A stretch of 64,000 bases of DNA from Owenia fusiformis (Eukaryota > Annelida > Polychaeta > Sabellida > Oweniidae), in the NCBI GenBank assembly GCA_903813345.2, contig CAIIXF020000003.1, forward strand, positions 15,822,931 to 15,886,930, read 5' to 3'. This document shows, piece by piece, positions 12,104-24,800 of this stretch; position 1 is the first letter of the stretch; every line of letters begins with the position of its first letter. The position numbers and the translations under genes were made by a program. A model generated the notes under the pieces. It was given only the letters and a program-made list of their open reading frames with translations. It was not told the DNA's origin and ran no database searches.

Positions 12104-13700
12104 GAAGCAACATTTGATACAGTATAATCGAGTATAATTGTATATTTTTCCAGTTGATAGATGTTATATGGAATAGTACTTTTGTAGCTTTGGCTAATCA
12201 TATAAACAGAGCATACATTAGCACATACGAGGACATTAATGTTTTATGGTGTATTGCATTTTATGTAAATAGATTGTAAATATAAGGGGTACTAAACATA
12301 CACTCATGAATACAATAGTCCAGCTTAATAATTTTTGTTGATACACTTTTCTGACCCGACACTTTACTTATGTACTATTCTAATATGCCAATGAGGGTCT
12401 TACTGGTAGAATTTTGTATATATTTTAATTTTGCATATGATTACGTCTTTTGAATAATTGAATAGATAAAATAAAATAAATATTAGTACATTATTAACAG
12501 CATAGAACTGTGTTTGTTTGTTTGTTTGTGTTTGATATTCCTTGTTAGCCTGGCCGTTGATTTAGTTGCATTGTTAAGTGTTCCCTTTAAATGTCCAGTG
12601 TTTGATCCTGTTTATATAATGTTGTATTTTTGGAGGTAGAGTGGACAAAATTCTTCATATGAATGAAATATTTATAGTAAAATTATATCAGATTTTGAGC
12701 AATATACTAAACAAGCATTTATCTTAATTCATTCTCACGGGTTCCTTTTGAGTTTTCACAACTACACAGCAACACAAACAAATACAAATGTCAGCCATTC
12801 ATCAACTTATTCACCCCTGGGAATTCAAGCTATTTGTTAATTAATGACTACATGGATTAGCAAAATTCTATAGAATAATATATTCCTAATTTGGAGGCTC
12901 TTCATGAATCTGAAAAAAATATTATAATTTGATAAAATATTCAAATAAGTGCAAATTCCTATATTTTAGATTTCAGATGCACAAATTAAGAAAAAATGAA
13001 GAAATATTCATGATTTCTAAAATCTACATTGGTATATTTACATAACTACATTTACATGATGAAATCGTATAAGTATATACTTTTAAACGTGTTTTACTCG
13101 ACATTCAATACACGTTTGTATTAGATATCATAAATGGCTTTGAAAAACGCATATGTATTTTTATTCCATACACACTGTAATACATATTAGGTTTTCACCT
13201 GTTGGAGGGAGATGTAGCTTTTTTCAGAAATACAGTTATAACAAAAGTAGGATACACGATATATTCAAATTGGGTAAACTATTCAAACAATTTTGAAAAA
13301 TACAAAGAAACAAGTTTTTTAAAAAATTTTGTTGAAAGTTTAAATATTTCAAAGAACAACAGAATATTAGGTTAAAAGAAAGACTAAAATGTTTACTGAA
13401 AAATTACAAAATCCAAATATATAAAGATATGTATACATTATCTAAAATATTTTTGATTTATATACATCCATATATATATAAATATTGTACATTGATCTCT
13501 CACATATTTTTGTAAATTATAATCCATGCCTTGTATATATGTTTATGAAATAAAATTTAAAAAAATTATCTTCAAGCGTTGTATATGATTTATAAAAAAA
13601 GTCAAGCTATCGACAAGAGTGAAGGTATTTATGATATCGTATATGATTTAAAGATTTAGAATAGAAAATCGTATCGAAAACACTTTGAGAGAGATATTGA
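12104..13700 (+). other. 3' UTR and AT-rich downstream region of the CILP-like gene
   Basis: Two overlapping AATAAA signals lie at 12470-12480, about 370 nt after the stop, and give a plausible polyadenylation site. A (TTTG)n run follows near 12510. The remaining 1.2 kb is AT-rich and I see no coding exon in it. Confidence 0.6.
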
Positions 13701-13701
13701 A

Positions 13702-13836
13702 CAAATATTTCACTCTATTGAGGTGAATACCTGTACATCTTTCACAAGTGATATTCCACGAAGCCCGAAGGGCAAGTGGAATATCACCTTGTGAAAGTGC
13801 TACAGGTATTCACCGAAAATAGAGTGAAATATTTGT
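13702..13836. repeat. Near-perfect hairpin, arms about 60 bp
   Basis: The left arm (13702-13759, CAAATATTTCACTCTATTGA onward) is the near-exact inverse of the right arm (13775-13836), around a 15-base centre that is itself palindromic (GCCCGAAGGGC). The paired sequence contains GTGATATTCCAC. Related hairpins with ATATCA/TGATAT cores are at 16158-16300 and 45195-45345. A second inverted pair of TCTAGCTA-type ends (about 13840 and 14115) suggests a fold-back element next to it. Confidence 0.7.
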
Positions 13837-15816
13837 TTTATTATATCACTGTCTAGCTAAACATCCCTAATATTATTAAGTCATAGGTTAACATTGAAAT
13901 ACATTGAATCTACTCGGTTCGTCTGCCATTTTGACTTACACTGAACTAAATTATTTACGAACGAAAACAAATTCTTTGAAAATTCCCGGGAGCGTGGGAT
14001 ATCGCTAGATATCTCACGGTTGTCTTATCTGATTAGCATTGCCATTGAATATCGCCAGATATCCCACGACATGTGACCCGGTTTTGACCAATCATACTGT
14101 CGCTAGCTAGATAGTAATATAATGATATGCCATATCTATAATATCATTTCACATAATAACTAATACTCATGGTTTATCCATTATAAAGTACGGTTATATT
14201 TTACTGAATAAGATACGGATAGAAACACAGATAGACCCCATCATACTAATAAGATTTTGTACTAGACGAGTGCTGAAAATCTTAATATTCAGTCTCAAAT
14301 ATTCCACACATACACTGTAACATGAGGTATTCATGATCATGTGCATTCCCTTATAACCTCATTCCTACCATCCCATGTGACAAAGATAAGATCAAAGATG
14401 ACGGATATATATTAGATAAAAATGACACGTAACATAGGTATTTATCAATTGTTATCTTTCTTAACATGGAGCCTTACATATTGAACTCGGTTTTTGTTGA
14501 ATATAATATGTAATGGGAAATTATTGGTAATCTTTACATCTGACGTACAAGATGGTAAGTTTGAGGTAGATCTGCATTGGTAAGATTTTTAATGTAACAT
14601 TTATGGAAAAAAATACCAATGATCAATGAAATGGTTAATATTTTTCTGAGCAATTTCATTTGGATATTTAGACATTCTGTACATGTGTAGATTCGATTTA
14701 ATGTTGATTTGACTTTTCTTTCATTGAAAATGTGTCACTACAAATTGTCAACGTTTTAGTGAGAGAGTTAAATTACTTACTAAGTTCCAATCATGAAATC
14801 TAGATGCCAAAGGAGGAGGGAAATTAGTGCAACAGATTTTGGACAGTCATATGTTGGATTTTAGCCACTTTCTGAGGATTTAAACAATTGCATATGTTAG
14901 GCCAATGCATTACCTCCAGGAAAATCATTTCTAGAGATGAAAAAATAATTTCGACTTTGAGACAGGGTAGATGCAAACAACCCACCCAAATGTTTTTTCT
15001 GAAATGTTTTCCTAATTTTCGACCCCTTCCATCCCTGCTTTATTAATTTTTCTTGCATCAATATGTTGCGTTTTGACACTTAGTCAACCACTTTAAAGGA
15101 AGATATAATTACGTATCTTGCGTACCACCTTCGTCGAAGCGTGTTTCGAAATTGGGATTTCATATGTTACATTATCACAAGAGCTTAACATATGCACAGA
15201 ATTAGCGATGATAAAGTTCCATGGAAACGAGGACCAAGAAGAATTGAAGCGACGGTTATGTCCGCCATTTATGACCACGGTATCTGACTTCACCGTTGTC
15301 AGGCTATTCCGGTTTGATTGTTTGTCTGTCAATTTGACCAATCAGGACGACATGTCTTCTCAATACAGATTTGCATGTTAAACATACGTCTTCTTAGAAC
15401 CCTGGGGTTACGCCCCCCCCCCCCACTGGTATAGTACCAGACAGCCATTCGTGTCATATCTCAGGCTATTCTCTCAAAATGTTACAATCTGTGGCTCGAT
15501 CATTTTGAAGCTTATACAATTCTAAGGACATTTTGACAAATTCATATATTATGTTATATATAGGGTAAATTTCACTAAAGACTCCTTGTATGAGTCACAC
15601 TTCAGTGTCAGTTGCAAGAAGTAGCTGCAATTAAGTATCAATTAATCACGTATTTTTTCCCTCAAACAACCACTTTCAGTTTCTGTAGATATAGCGTACC
15701 AGGACCAAGTATCCTGTAATAAAACTAAAATTGAGAAATTACATAAATGATACGATATATAAAACCATTGCTCATTGTTTCAAATGAAAAGCAAACATTT
15801 GATTTTTTATTTGTAG
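13837..15816. other. Region upstream of the beta-lactamase-like gene; first exon not located
   Basis: The next gene must have at least one more 5' exon, with its ATG, in or before this stretch, because exon 15817-15997 is preceded by an in-frame TAG that forms part of its acceptor. I could not choose a start exon with confidence. A C run occurs at 15413-15424. Open frames at 15118-15381 on both strands have no recognisable product. Confidence 0.5.
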
Positions 15817-18800
15817 ATAAGGGGTGTTTTCCTATTAGCCCTAATAGGGTTGATCCAATGCCTCCCAAAGGTTGACATCGGGGAGGCTTATTCCGCTGGT
15901 ACAGTGGATGGCGTCGTTCAAAACTGGATGAGGCAGAATAACATACCAGGATGTAGTCTTGCAATTGGAAAAGCAGGAAAGGTGGTTTTAAACAAAGGTA
16001 GGTCGAAACCATAAGAACTGAGAATCCTCTCTTTTTTATGTCACACCAATAGTTGACATGTTGTTATAGCATGTTAAGGCCTTTTTGACAGAGTCTATAG
16101 CGGCAGGAGTTGCATGGTTTTCTGAAATGTGAATATACAGAGGTTATTTAATGGGAGAGATGGAATATGAATTTAATTTCGAGGGAAATATATGTATTGA
16201 CCAAGGAACGATAATATTGACCGAGGGCGATAGCCCGAGCGTAAATATGATATTTTCCGAGGCTAATATCATATTTTCTCGAGGAAAAATCCATATTCCA
16301 TTACGACTATCAATTTACTTTAAATTTCTGAAACTTGTTTTGTATGTCGTCACCCAATGATGGTGGCATTAAATGATACAATCTAATTTATCGAATGACA
16401 TTTTCAACTTTTATTAACAAATTTTAAATTAGAAATAATTAACAATACTAATATGGATCATAATTTACCATAATAACACAACATTAAGTCTCATAAAAAA
16501 TTCTGATAGTTCTGATACGGGATTTTGGCTGATACGGGATCTGATACGGGATTTTTTGAATATCAATCTTCCCTGTTATTTTCCCGGGGAAAACATGTTT
16601 TATGGAATGAAATTATGTTAATCACCTTGGGAGATCACGATGATGAAATTATACGTGACTTAAATGCTACAAGGGAAAGCATACTATCATAACTATAATG
16701 TACTCATAAATCCTTCGGTCTAGTATCAAGTGAATCAATTCAACATCCTTTTGGAAATTGCTGAGCAGTAATTGTAGTTGAGGGTTAAAACAAGGGCCTG
16801 AAGCACGACTGTAAAACATTGTATTATCACGGTGATAACTTTCGTACCTAGGTTATGGAACTGCTGATAGTGCCAGGTCACCCGTGACAACTAAGTCAAT
16901 CTTACGTATTGGTAGCATTAGTAAGTCTGTCACAGCCATTGCGACAATGAAACTCTACGAACAGGGGAAGCTGAAGCTGGACGCCAGAGTATTCGGGCCT
17001 TCAGGTACGTACACTCCCCTCCAAATGTTTGGCAATCGAAATTGCCTTCCCTTGCCCCTTTGGCCCATGTAGGTTCTAATTGTAGATTTTGACAAAATCA
17101 AGCAGATAGGTAAAAAATTGACTAAATTTGTTCACTCGTGTTCCTTTGTATTGCCTCGGCCCTAGTTTGGAATGTAAACATGTTTTGATTATTTTGATAA
17201 TAAAAACCTTTAAATCTAAAAACTCGTGTCGCTACTTTGCTGAATGGAGTGAGAAATATGAAGATGAACAAAGTCCCAAAGGGAAAGGACCAAAAGTTGT
17301 AAAGGAACCTTGCAAGAAAAAGCGAAAAAAGAAAAACAAACCCCATCTATCCCAAAACGATCTAACGTAAAAGGAAACAATGACTAATACCCCCTTTTCT
17401 CTTTTTGTTGACAGGTATTCTCAAGGGAATAACGATTGGACGTCAGGCTGATAGACGTATAGCTGACATTACCGTGCGTCATCTTTTAGCGCATACCTCA
17501 GGCTGGGAGCTCATAGGGATGACGGTATGTTGGAGATTTCCTCGAAATGTGGACATGTCTTGTGCTTTGGGTTTAGTGGGGTGGTTGTGTCTAAATATAG
17601 TTTGTTTTGGATAAAGTTTACACATCTTAAACCCCATCCGCATTCCATTTTGAGCAAAATGAGTAACCTGTTTTTCACACAGGCGAATTCGGTAATGATA
17701 TTTTACTTGGCATCTCTTTAGTCTGAGTAAAAGACCAAACAATTAAACGTCCAATCTAGTTATCATTCAACACTCCTATCGCCAAGAGCAGGGAATGGCA
17801 CGGGATTTCCGGATAACTTTCAAAATGTTTTCTGCACAAAATATGACCTATAATATGTACCAGGTATAAGAGCCCTCTATCAAACGATGAAAATTTGTAA
17901 CAACTTAACAAGCAGCGATTTTGTGAAATACAAACGTGGAGTAGTATTTTTGTTGCCGCAATCCATTTGTCATCCCATCAGAGAGCGTCATCTAACAATC
18001 ATTTGGAACGTACATGAGTATATAAATTCATATGCCCTGTAACATTTTAGGATCCTTTAAACAACCCTCAAATCTTCTGGGATATTGCTCGAGCTAACCG
18101 TGTTCAGTCGCCCCCTCCCAGTCGAATGGTGATCCAACATTACTTGAATTCGAGGGACAGACTTAAGACAACACCAGGTAATTATTTCAGCTAAGTTGAT
18201 ACAGTGGAGGGTTTAAGCTAGTATATGAAATCGAAACGGCAACGTATACGTATAAATCGTATAAATACGTACAAATACATGTAGCGCTTCCTCACACAAA
18301 TAGCCGTACATAGACAGGTTTTGACTACACCGCAGTATGTAATATACAGCATGTAATACGTCATTGGTAGCTCTATAGCTGGTTTTCTGATACATATTCT
18401 TATCAAGCTCGTTTGGTAAGATAGTCGGAGCTAAAACATACATGACATACATCATCTTTTTCAGAACGAATTTTCTTTAAATCGAAATCAAAATTATCAG
18501 CCTAGTATGGCAAGAGACACGAGTATAATGATTCCCTTTGACAGTCACACCAACGTAAAATTTGCATTTTTACGTTCTAAACACGAAACTCTGAAGCTGA
18601 ACGGGTATCTAAATTAGACTAATTAGAGCTTGTTTTGTGTGTCCGCTATATCTTACATTACTACAGGGTGTCCAAAAAAAAAACAGGACCGTAAGAAAGT
18701 TGAATAACTCGGTCAATTTTGCATATTTTGAAATTTAAGAATTATTTAGTTCATACAATGTGAATTTCGTTCTGAAAGTTTGATGATAATCTGTTTATTG

Positions 18801-21800
18801 TGTCAGAAACTACAGTCCTTTACAAAACATGCTCAAAGTGGGCACTTTTCCTCTCTATGCACAAACGAATCCTGCGAACAAAGTTGTTAATGACCCTTAC
18901 CTATACACATTAATGTGGATGGTAAATATTGGGGTAGTTATTGCCCTCTAAAGATTGTTAGGGGCCTGTCAGTATACACACTGGCTTTGAGAAATCCTCA
19001 AAGATAAAAATTTGGGGGATTTAGATCAGGCGAATGAGCTGCCCATTTGGTTTGCGTTCTGCAACTGATGAGCTGACCACAAAAGCATTGCCTAAACCAT
19101 TTCAGCATATCATTTGCAGTGTTGGGGTGGTATTGGCTTGTTGAAACCACTGCTTAATTATCTCCTTAGATGTCCCTTCTGGTGCTTACTGACCTCCAAA
19201 ACTTGGTGAGAACTTACTGGTCCTTGTTCATGGTGATAGCAAGTCCCCAGTCACCTTTGAACCAAAAGGGACTGATGATTCCATGTTTCCCTCATTGCCA
19301 TTCAGGGAGTGCATTGTTCAAAATGCAATGGGTGCTGTAACACTTCATCAGGAGGATGTAAGCTCCAGTAGCAATTGTTCTTGGAACAAACTTGTCCATT
19401 CAGATAGACATGTGTGTAGGAGGATCATCAACAGCTTTGTTCGCCGGATTGAATCGTGCATAGAGATGAGATTTGCACATTTGGGGCATGTTTTGTAAGG
19501 AGCTGTAGTTTTTGACTCAATTGGTAGATTATTACCAAACTTTCACAACAAAATTCACATTGAATGAACTAAATAATTCTGAAATTTCAAGGCAAAATAT
19601 GCAAAATTGACCGAGTTATTCAACTTTCTTACGGTCCTGTTTTTTTTGGACACCCTGTATATTGATTCATGTACTTTCCGTTCACGGTTACGTTGTGTAA
19701 AAACATTGCAAGCTTAAACTCCCCATTGTATGTACTGTGTACGCTGAATAAACCATACCCCTGCTTCAGATTGCATATTCACAAAATCTTCCCTGGGAAA
19801 ATGTCTTATTATATATTATGTATGCTTGTTTAGGAACTGCTTACTCATACAATAACTTCGGTTACCTGATTCTGGGAGAGGTAATCACTAAAGTTTCTGG
19901 ACAGTCATATGAGAGTTACGTAAAAAGTCTTGCAAACATGGCCAGGGCTTCTTCCATGGTAGTAGGTCGAACTAGGAAATCTGAACGCCTGCCAAATGAG
20001 GTAAAATATAAATGATTAACAATTTTTAAATGCGTATAAAAACATTACAAAACAGAACTTTTCTTTCTTAAGATTAGATATTGATATAGTCAAAGATATG
20101 GCATATCCAAACAATTGATTCATCTTGGGTATAATAACATAATATGGTTCTAGGGTTTCAGACCTTTAGATATTGTAGCCTATCGCTGCAAAATTTTCTC
20201 TGTCCCAATACATTTTCCTCAGATAACTACGGATAATTACGTATGTAAATTGATTGTGAAATATAAATGAATAAATATTACATTATTTCAGGTTAAATAC
20301 TTCCCATTCCCAGGTAGCCCTAAGACACCATCTGTTTACAAGGAGGATGGTATGGTATTTAAGCCATATGGGTGGTACCCCATACCCACTGCAGCTCCTC
20401 TTGGTGGTTGGGTGGCGACATCTGCTGGTATGTTTAACTACATCTGAATAAAGTCGTGACAATACACCAGTCAATTCAATCATCCCATCTTTGTCATCCT
20501 TACGGATTCAGGAGACAGAAATGGGATTATTCTATTGCTACTGTACAAAACCGTTTTGTAACTTCTGAACTTTGTCCCTGCTAAGTATGACATCATAAAA
20601 TAATCTAGCCAATATACACCAGTTTTTGCATTCTGATACTCAGACCATCTCTGCTATGCACGTATGACCAATCGCCCATACAAATGCATCGCTTAAACAT
20701 TTTACGTTCGCGTCTAGAAGGACACTGAGGAGAAGGCTGTGATATCTCACGATGCAGTTTTTGCTTCGCCAAAAGGGCCTTTGTAGATCGCTGCTTAAAT
20801 CTACGGATTAACAGACCTACCAATTCATTATATATCCCATTTGACACTTCCCATTTGCAGGGAAACATACAAGATACAATTCTCAAGTTTCATTTTTAGT
20901 TCTCGGCTTTTATTTTGAGTTCTGCTCTTCATTCTTTTTCTTTTTGTTATTTAAAGGCCCACTATGCTTAGTTTAGAAAGAGTTAAGATAAAATAATCAT
21001 TGAAACATGTTATTTACACACTCACTTAAATATGATACAAAGCTTGGTTTGCATTAATATTGAACTGAGAAAAAATAACTCACGTAGAAAACAGAATTTG
21101 AAGTTCAGAGATCTTTAGTAGTGCATGCACATTTTTGACAACGTGCATGTTTTTAAATAACTCTTGATTTAAAAGATGGCGACACTTCTATAAAAATGAA
21201 TGAATCGTGTACTTCAAATAACTTCGCCATCTTTCACTGACATTGGTGAAAACTTGCTATATAAAAACTAGACAGATCAAAAATATTTTAATAATATATT
21301 GTAAGATCTGATGTGGCCCGTTTGAGCTATTTTTGATGTCTAATGAAAGATAAAGTACTTGTCAATCCATTGGAATACTATGGAGTTCGAAAGTAAGTCT
21401 CTGTTTTAGCAAAAAGGTTAAAAATACGCATAGTGAGGCTTTAAGTCCATATTCTATCATAAAATACACATATACACGCATACCATCCATATTTTCTATA
21501 CTTACCTTCTATATTGCAGATGTATTGGCTATTCTCAATGCAATTGATGGAAGTGGCCCAGTCCAGTTGCTCAAGCCATCTACCGTTAGCCTCATGATTC
21601 AGAAACCTAGCCATATGAAAGGCGATGATGCGTATGTTATGATATACCGTATACATTATGTGTCAGATCCTAATACAATACATGTAGATGAAACTCTCTT
21701 TTGAAGAACCAAATTAAAACTATTGAAAGGGGTGGTCATGATTCTTCCTAAATGTCATAAACGGATCAATTAAAACAAGATGCCTTTTAATTAAATACAC

Positions 21801-24800
21801 AGTTTTTCTGATCATACCATAATTGTGTTAAGAAAAGTATATTTTCTACGAATTTTATTGAAAACGATTGTAACCTACATTCCATGGCGTCTCTAACTTT
21901 CCAACCACCCTTAAAATTCAAAACGCAATTTCACAATTCACATTATTCTATGCTCTTTATTTGCATACGTAATTGTCGTTCACAAGAACTGGGAAGACTT
22001 CGGATTTGTTACATTATTGGCCGGCCTTGTATAAAACTGAAAATTAAATATAAATCTCTGCTCTATGGTTAAAGGTGGTACGGTCTTGGACTTAAAATGG
22101 AACATGGCGGTAAATCATATGGCCACGATGGTGCAATAGATGGTACCATTGCTCATTTAACACATGACAAGACCGGTGTAAACTGGGCAATCATGTGTAA
22201 CCAGTCACCAAGGGATCAGGACATTAACAGTATGGTCAGGTAAAGACCCACGCTTCTTACCCCTTCCTACCTACATGTAGATGGATCTCCTTATGTGGAC
22301 GCCCCACTCATATACTTTGTCGAGGTGATATGTCAAGTTGGTCAAAAGGCCTCGGGCGAGACTAGCTGTACTCTTGCATCAATTCTATGGACCCCCATCC
22401 TTTGAGCCCTTCCCCTACCCTGTCTATTTCACCTCTTGTTAACCCGAGGTGTATTGGTGAAATTTTGTTCCACTTTAAATTCAGGAGCAATATTACGAGG
22501 AAGTTTGCTACTATTATACATTGGGATCTTAACTAAAATGAAAATTTCTGAATCGAGGTAACACATTTCGCAGAGACAAAATTATAGTCCTATACATTGT
22601 TCAGTATCCTATATTTGTCATGTCACCACAAGAACTGGTGATATATGAGTCTCCAACTTTTTTTGGACGGTGTTCACCGGCTTGATTGTATTCGGCGGTT
22701 GGAGTTCGGTGATCTGCGTGCGGCGTATGTAACCAACGGCAGGTGGTGACATTTTGCATTCTAATGCCTTGTTTATTGTTTGTTTCCATTTAAAAAGCAT
22801 CCTTCATCCAAGAGTATTTCAATTTTTTCCTAAGCTTATATAGCGAAGCCCGATCTTGAAAATGCATTTTTATATTTTGGATCATAGTACTGACCAAAAA
22901 TTTCAAAAGGGCCTTGGTTAGCTTTGTGTCTTGTTCAAGAACCACTATTCTTACTATTGAAAGTGGATTCTAGCAATACTATCCCACATGAAAGTACTTG
23001 TTGCATTGGGACTCGATCAACTTTAGTTCTTCTGAAAAAATGAGGAATTCAGCGAAGGTGCATTGACATAACATGGTGATATACTTGATGGCATCACTAT
23101 GCTAAGTCATTGGTCAATGGAGTATGTCACCATGTTATCTCAGTGCACCCTTGCTGAAATCCTCATTTTCTCTGAAGAACTCAAGTTGATCGGGTCTAAA
23201 CAAGCAGATTCACATAGGATAGTATTGCTAGAATCCATTTTCAATAGTAAGAATAGGTGTTCTTAAACAGGACATTGGGCCTACTTTTTAGAACTTTTGG
23301 TTGGTACTATCATTCTTTATTAAAAACGTCACATTCTGTATGTTAATATAACAGGTTTGCAGTAAGACGTGTTCCTCAGTGGGCACCAGCATACAACAAA
23401 CTTACTCTGAACGGTCTGGCAACTGCATCCTCTCAAGGTGGTAGACATCTTCTCCGTGCCATGATTCCCGAGTCTCAAATCCAGGGTTTGTATGACAGAT
23501 ATAAATAATCTACAGTTACACCGCCTCCATAAGTATGGAAACCATAAGTCCTGATTTGAGAGCGTGTTATAATGCCTGTTAATGTTTCAATCTTTATTTT
23601 GTTAAATAACCATTGGTCGAATTTTCTGAATTTGTTATCATAAACGTGAAAATGCCTGACACTTGGTCCAAAAGAGGAAACATTTTGAGGGTGTATGTTA
23701 GCCTTTTCGTTCATTGCAGTTCAATTATAACGCTACTGCTGTACTACTGCAAAATATCAGAGCAAACATTCTAAAGTAACGTGAATGTTTTTTCGAATGT
23801 ATACATCTACATTAGATAAATTGATGCTGCACTACAGTTTTTACCCCATAATGTTATATTTCCAAATTATAATGAAATTTTATTCGAAAGGTGTGTCAAA
23901 TCAGATGAGAGGTGCGGGTTATCGTCCTACTGTTCTCTCTGCCACGATGAGAGGACAAAGTGTGTACTTCAATACCATCTGGGTGAAGGGAGGGGGCAGT
24001 TGGTCCATCAGGACTGGTTTGAGTGTGCAGGGATTCACCCAGTTACTCAGGGTAATACAGATCATCAAATAGCCAAAGTTTCACAATTCGTATATGAGAC
24101 TAACGTGAACGTGAAATATCGGGGAGTTTAAGCTTGCATATAAAATCGAAACGCCAACCTACACGTACAGTGTATGACCAATCGCCCATACAAATACATC
24201 GCTTAATTATTTTCCGTTTTCGTTTAGGTTGTGAAAAACATTGCAAGCTTTAACTCCCTATTATGATCCCAGGAATGTGAAAAAACGTGAAAATGATCCC
24301 AGGACGTATTGTCCTCCGCCCAATTGCATTTCAAGGGGACCTTGTTACATTTTGTTAAAGGTGCAATAATTAGTGCAGAGGGGTCATTCAACGATCATGG
24401 ACCAGTGTCAAAATATATTTAAGTTTGGATATTTCATCAAGACTAACATCTATTTTTATTATCTACAAAGAAACCCCCTAGATAAACATTATTTTAGCTG
24501 AAACAAGTCAAATTCTTTACTTCAGAGAATATTTTTAATTTATTGAGACTTTCGACTAATATCCCTTAGTCTTTTTCAAAATATAACAGCATGTATACAT
24601 TTATGTGACAGAGGTTAGGTTAGGGTTAAGGAAGCAATTCATATTAAAACAATGCAACCTAAAATGAACAGAGATAATGGGTATCAGTTGGACAATTTGT
24701 ATCATAAAATATTGTAAATTAAGAATGGTATAGCAAAGTATGCAATAGTAATATTTGAGTTTAATTGTTACCATAACGATGATATATTTATCTTAAGGTT

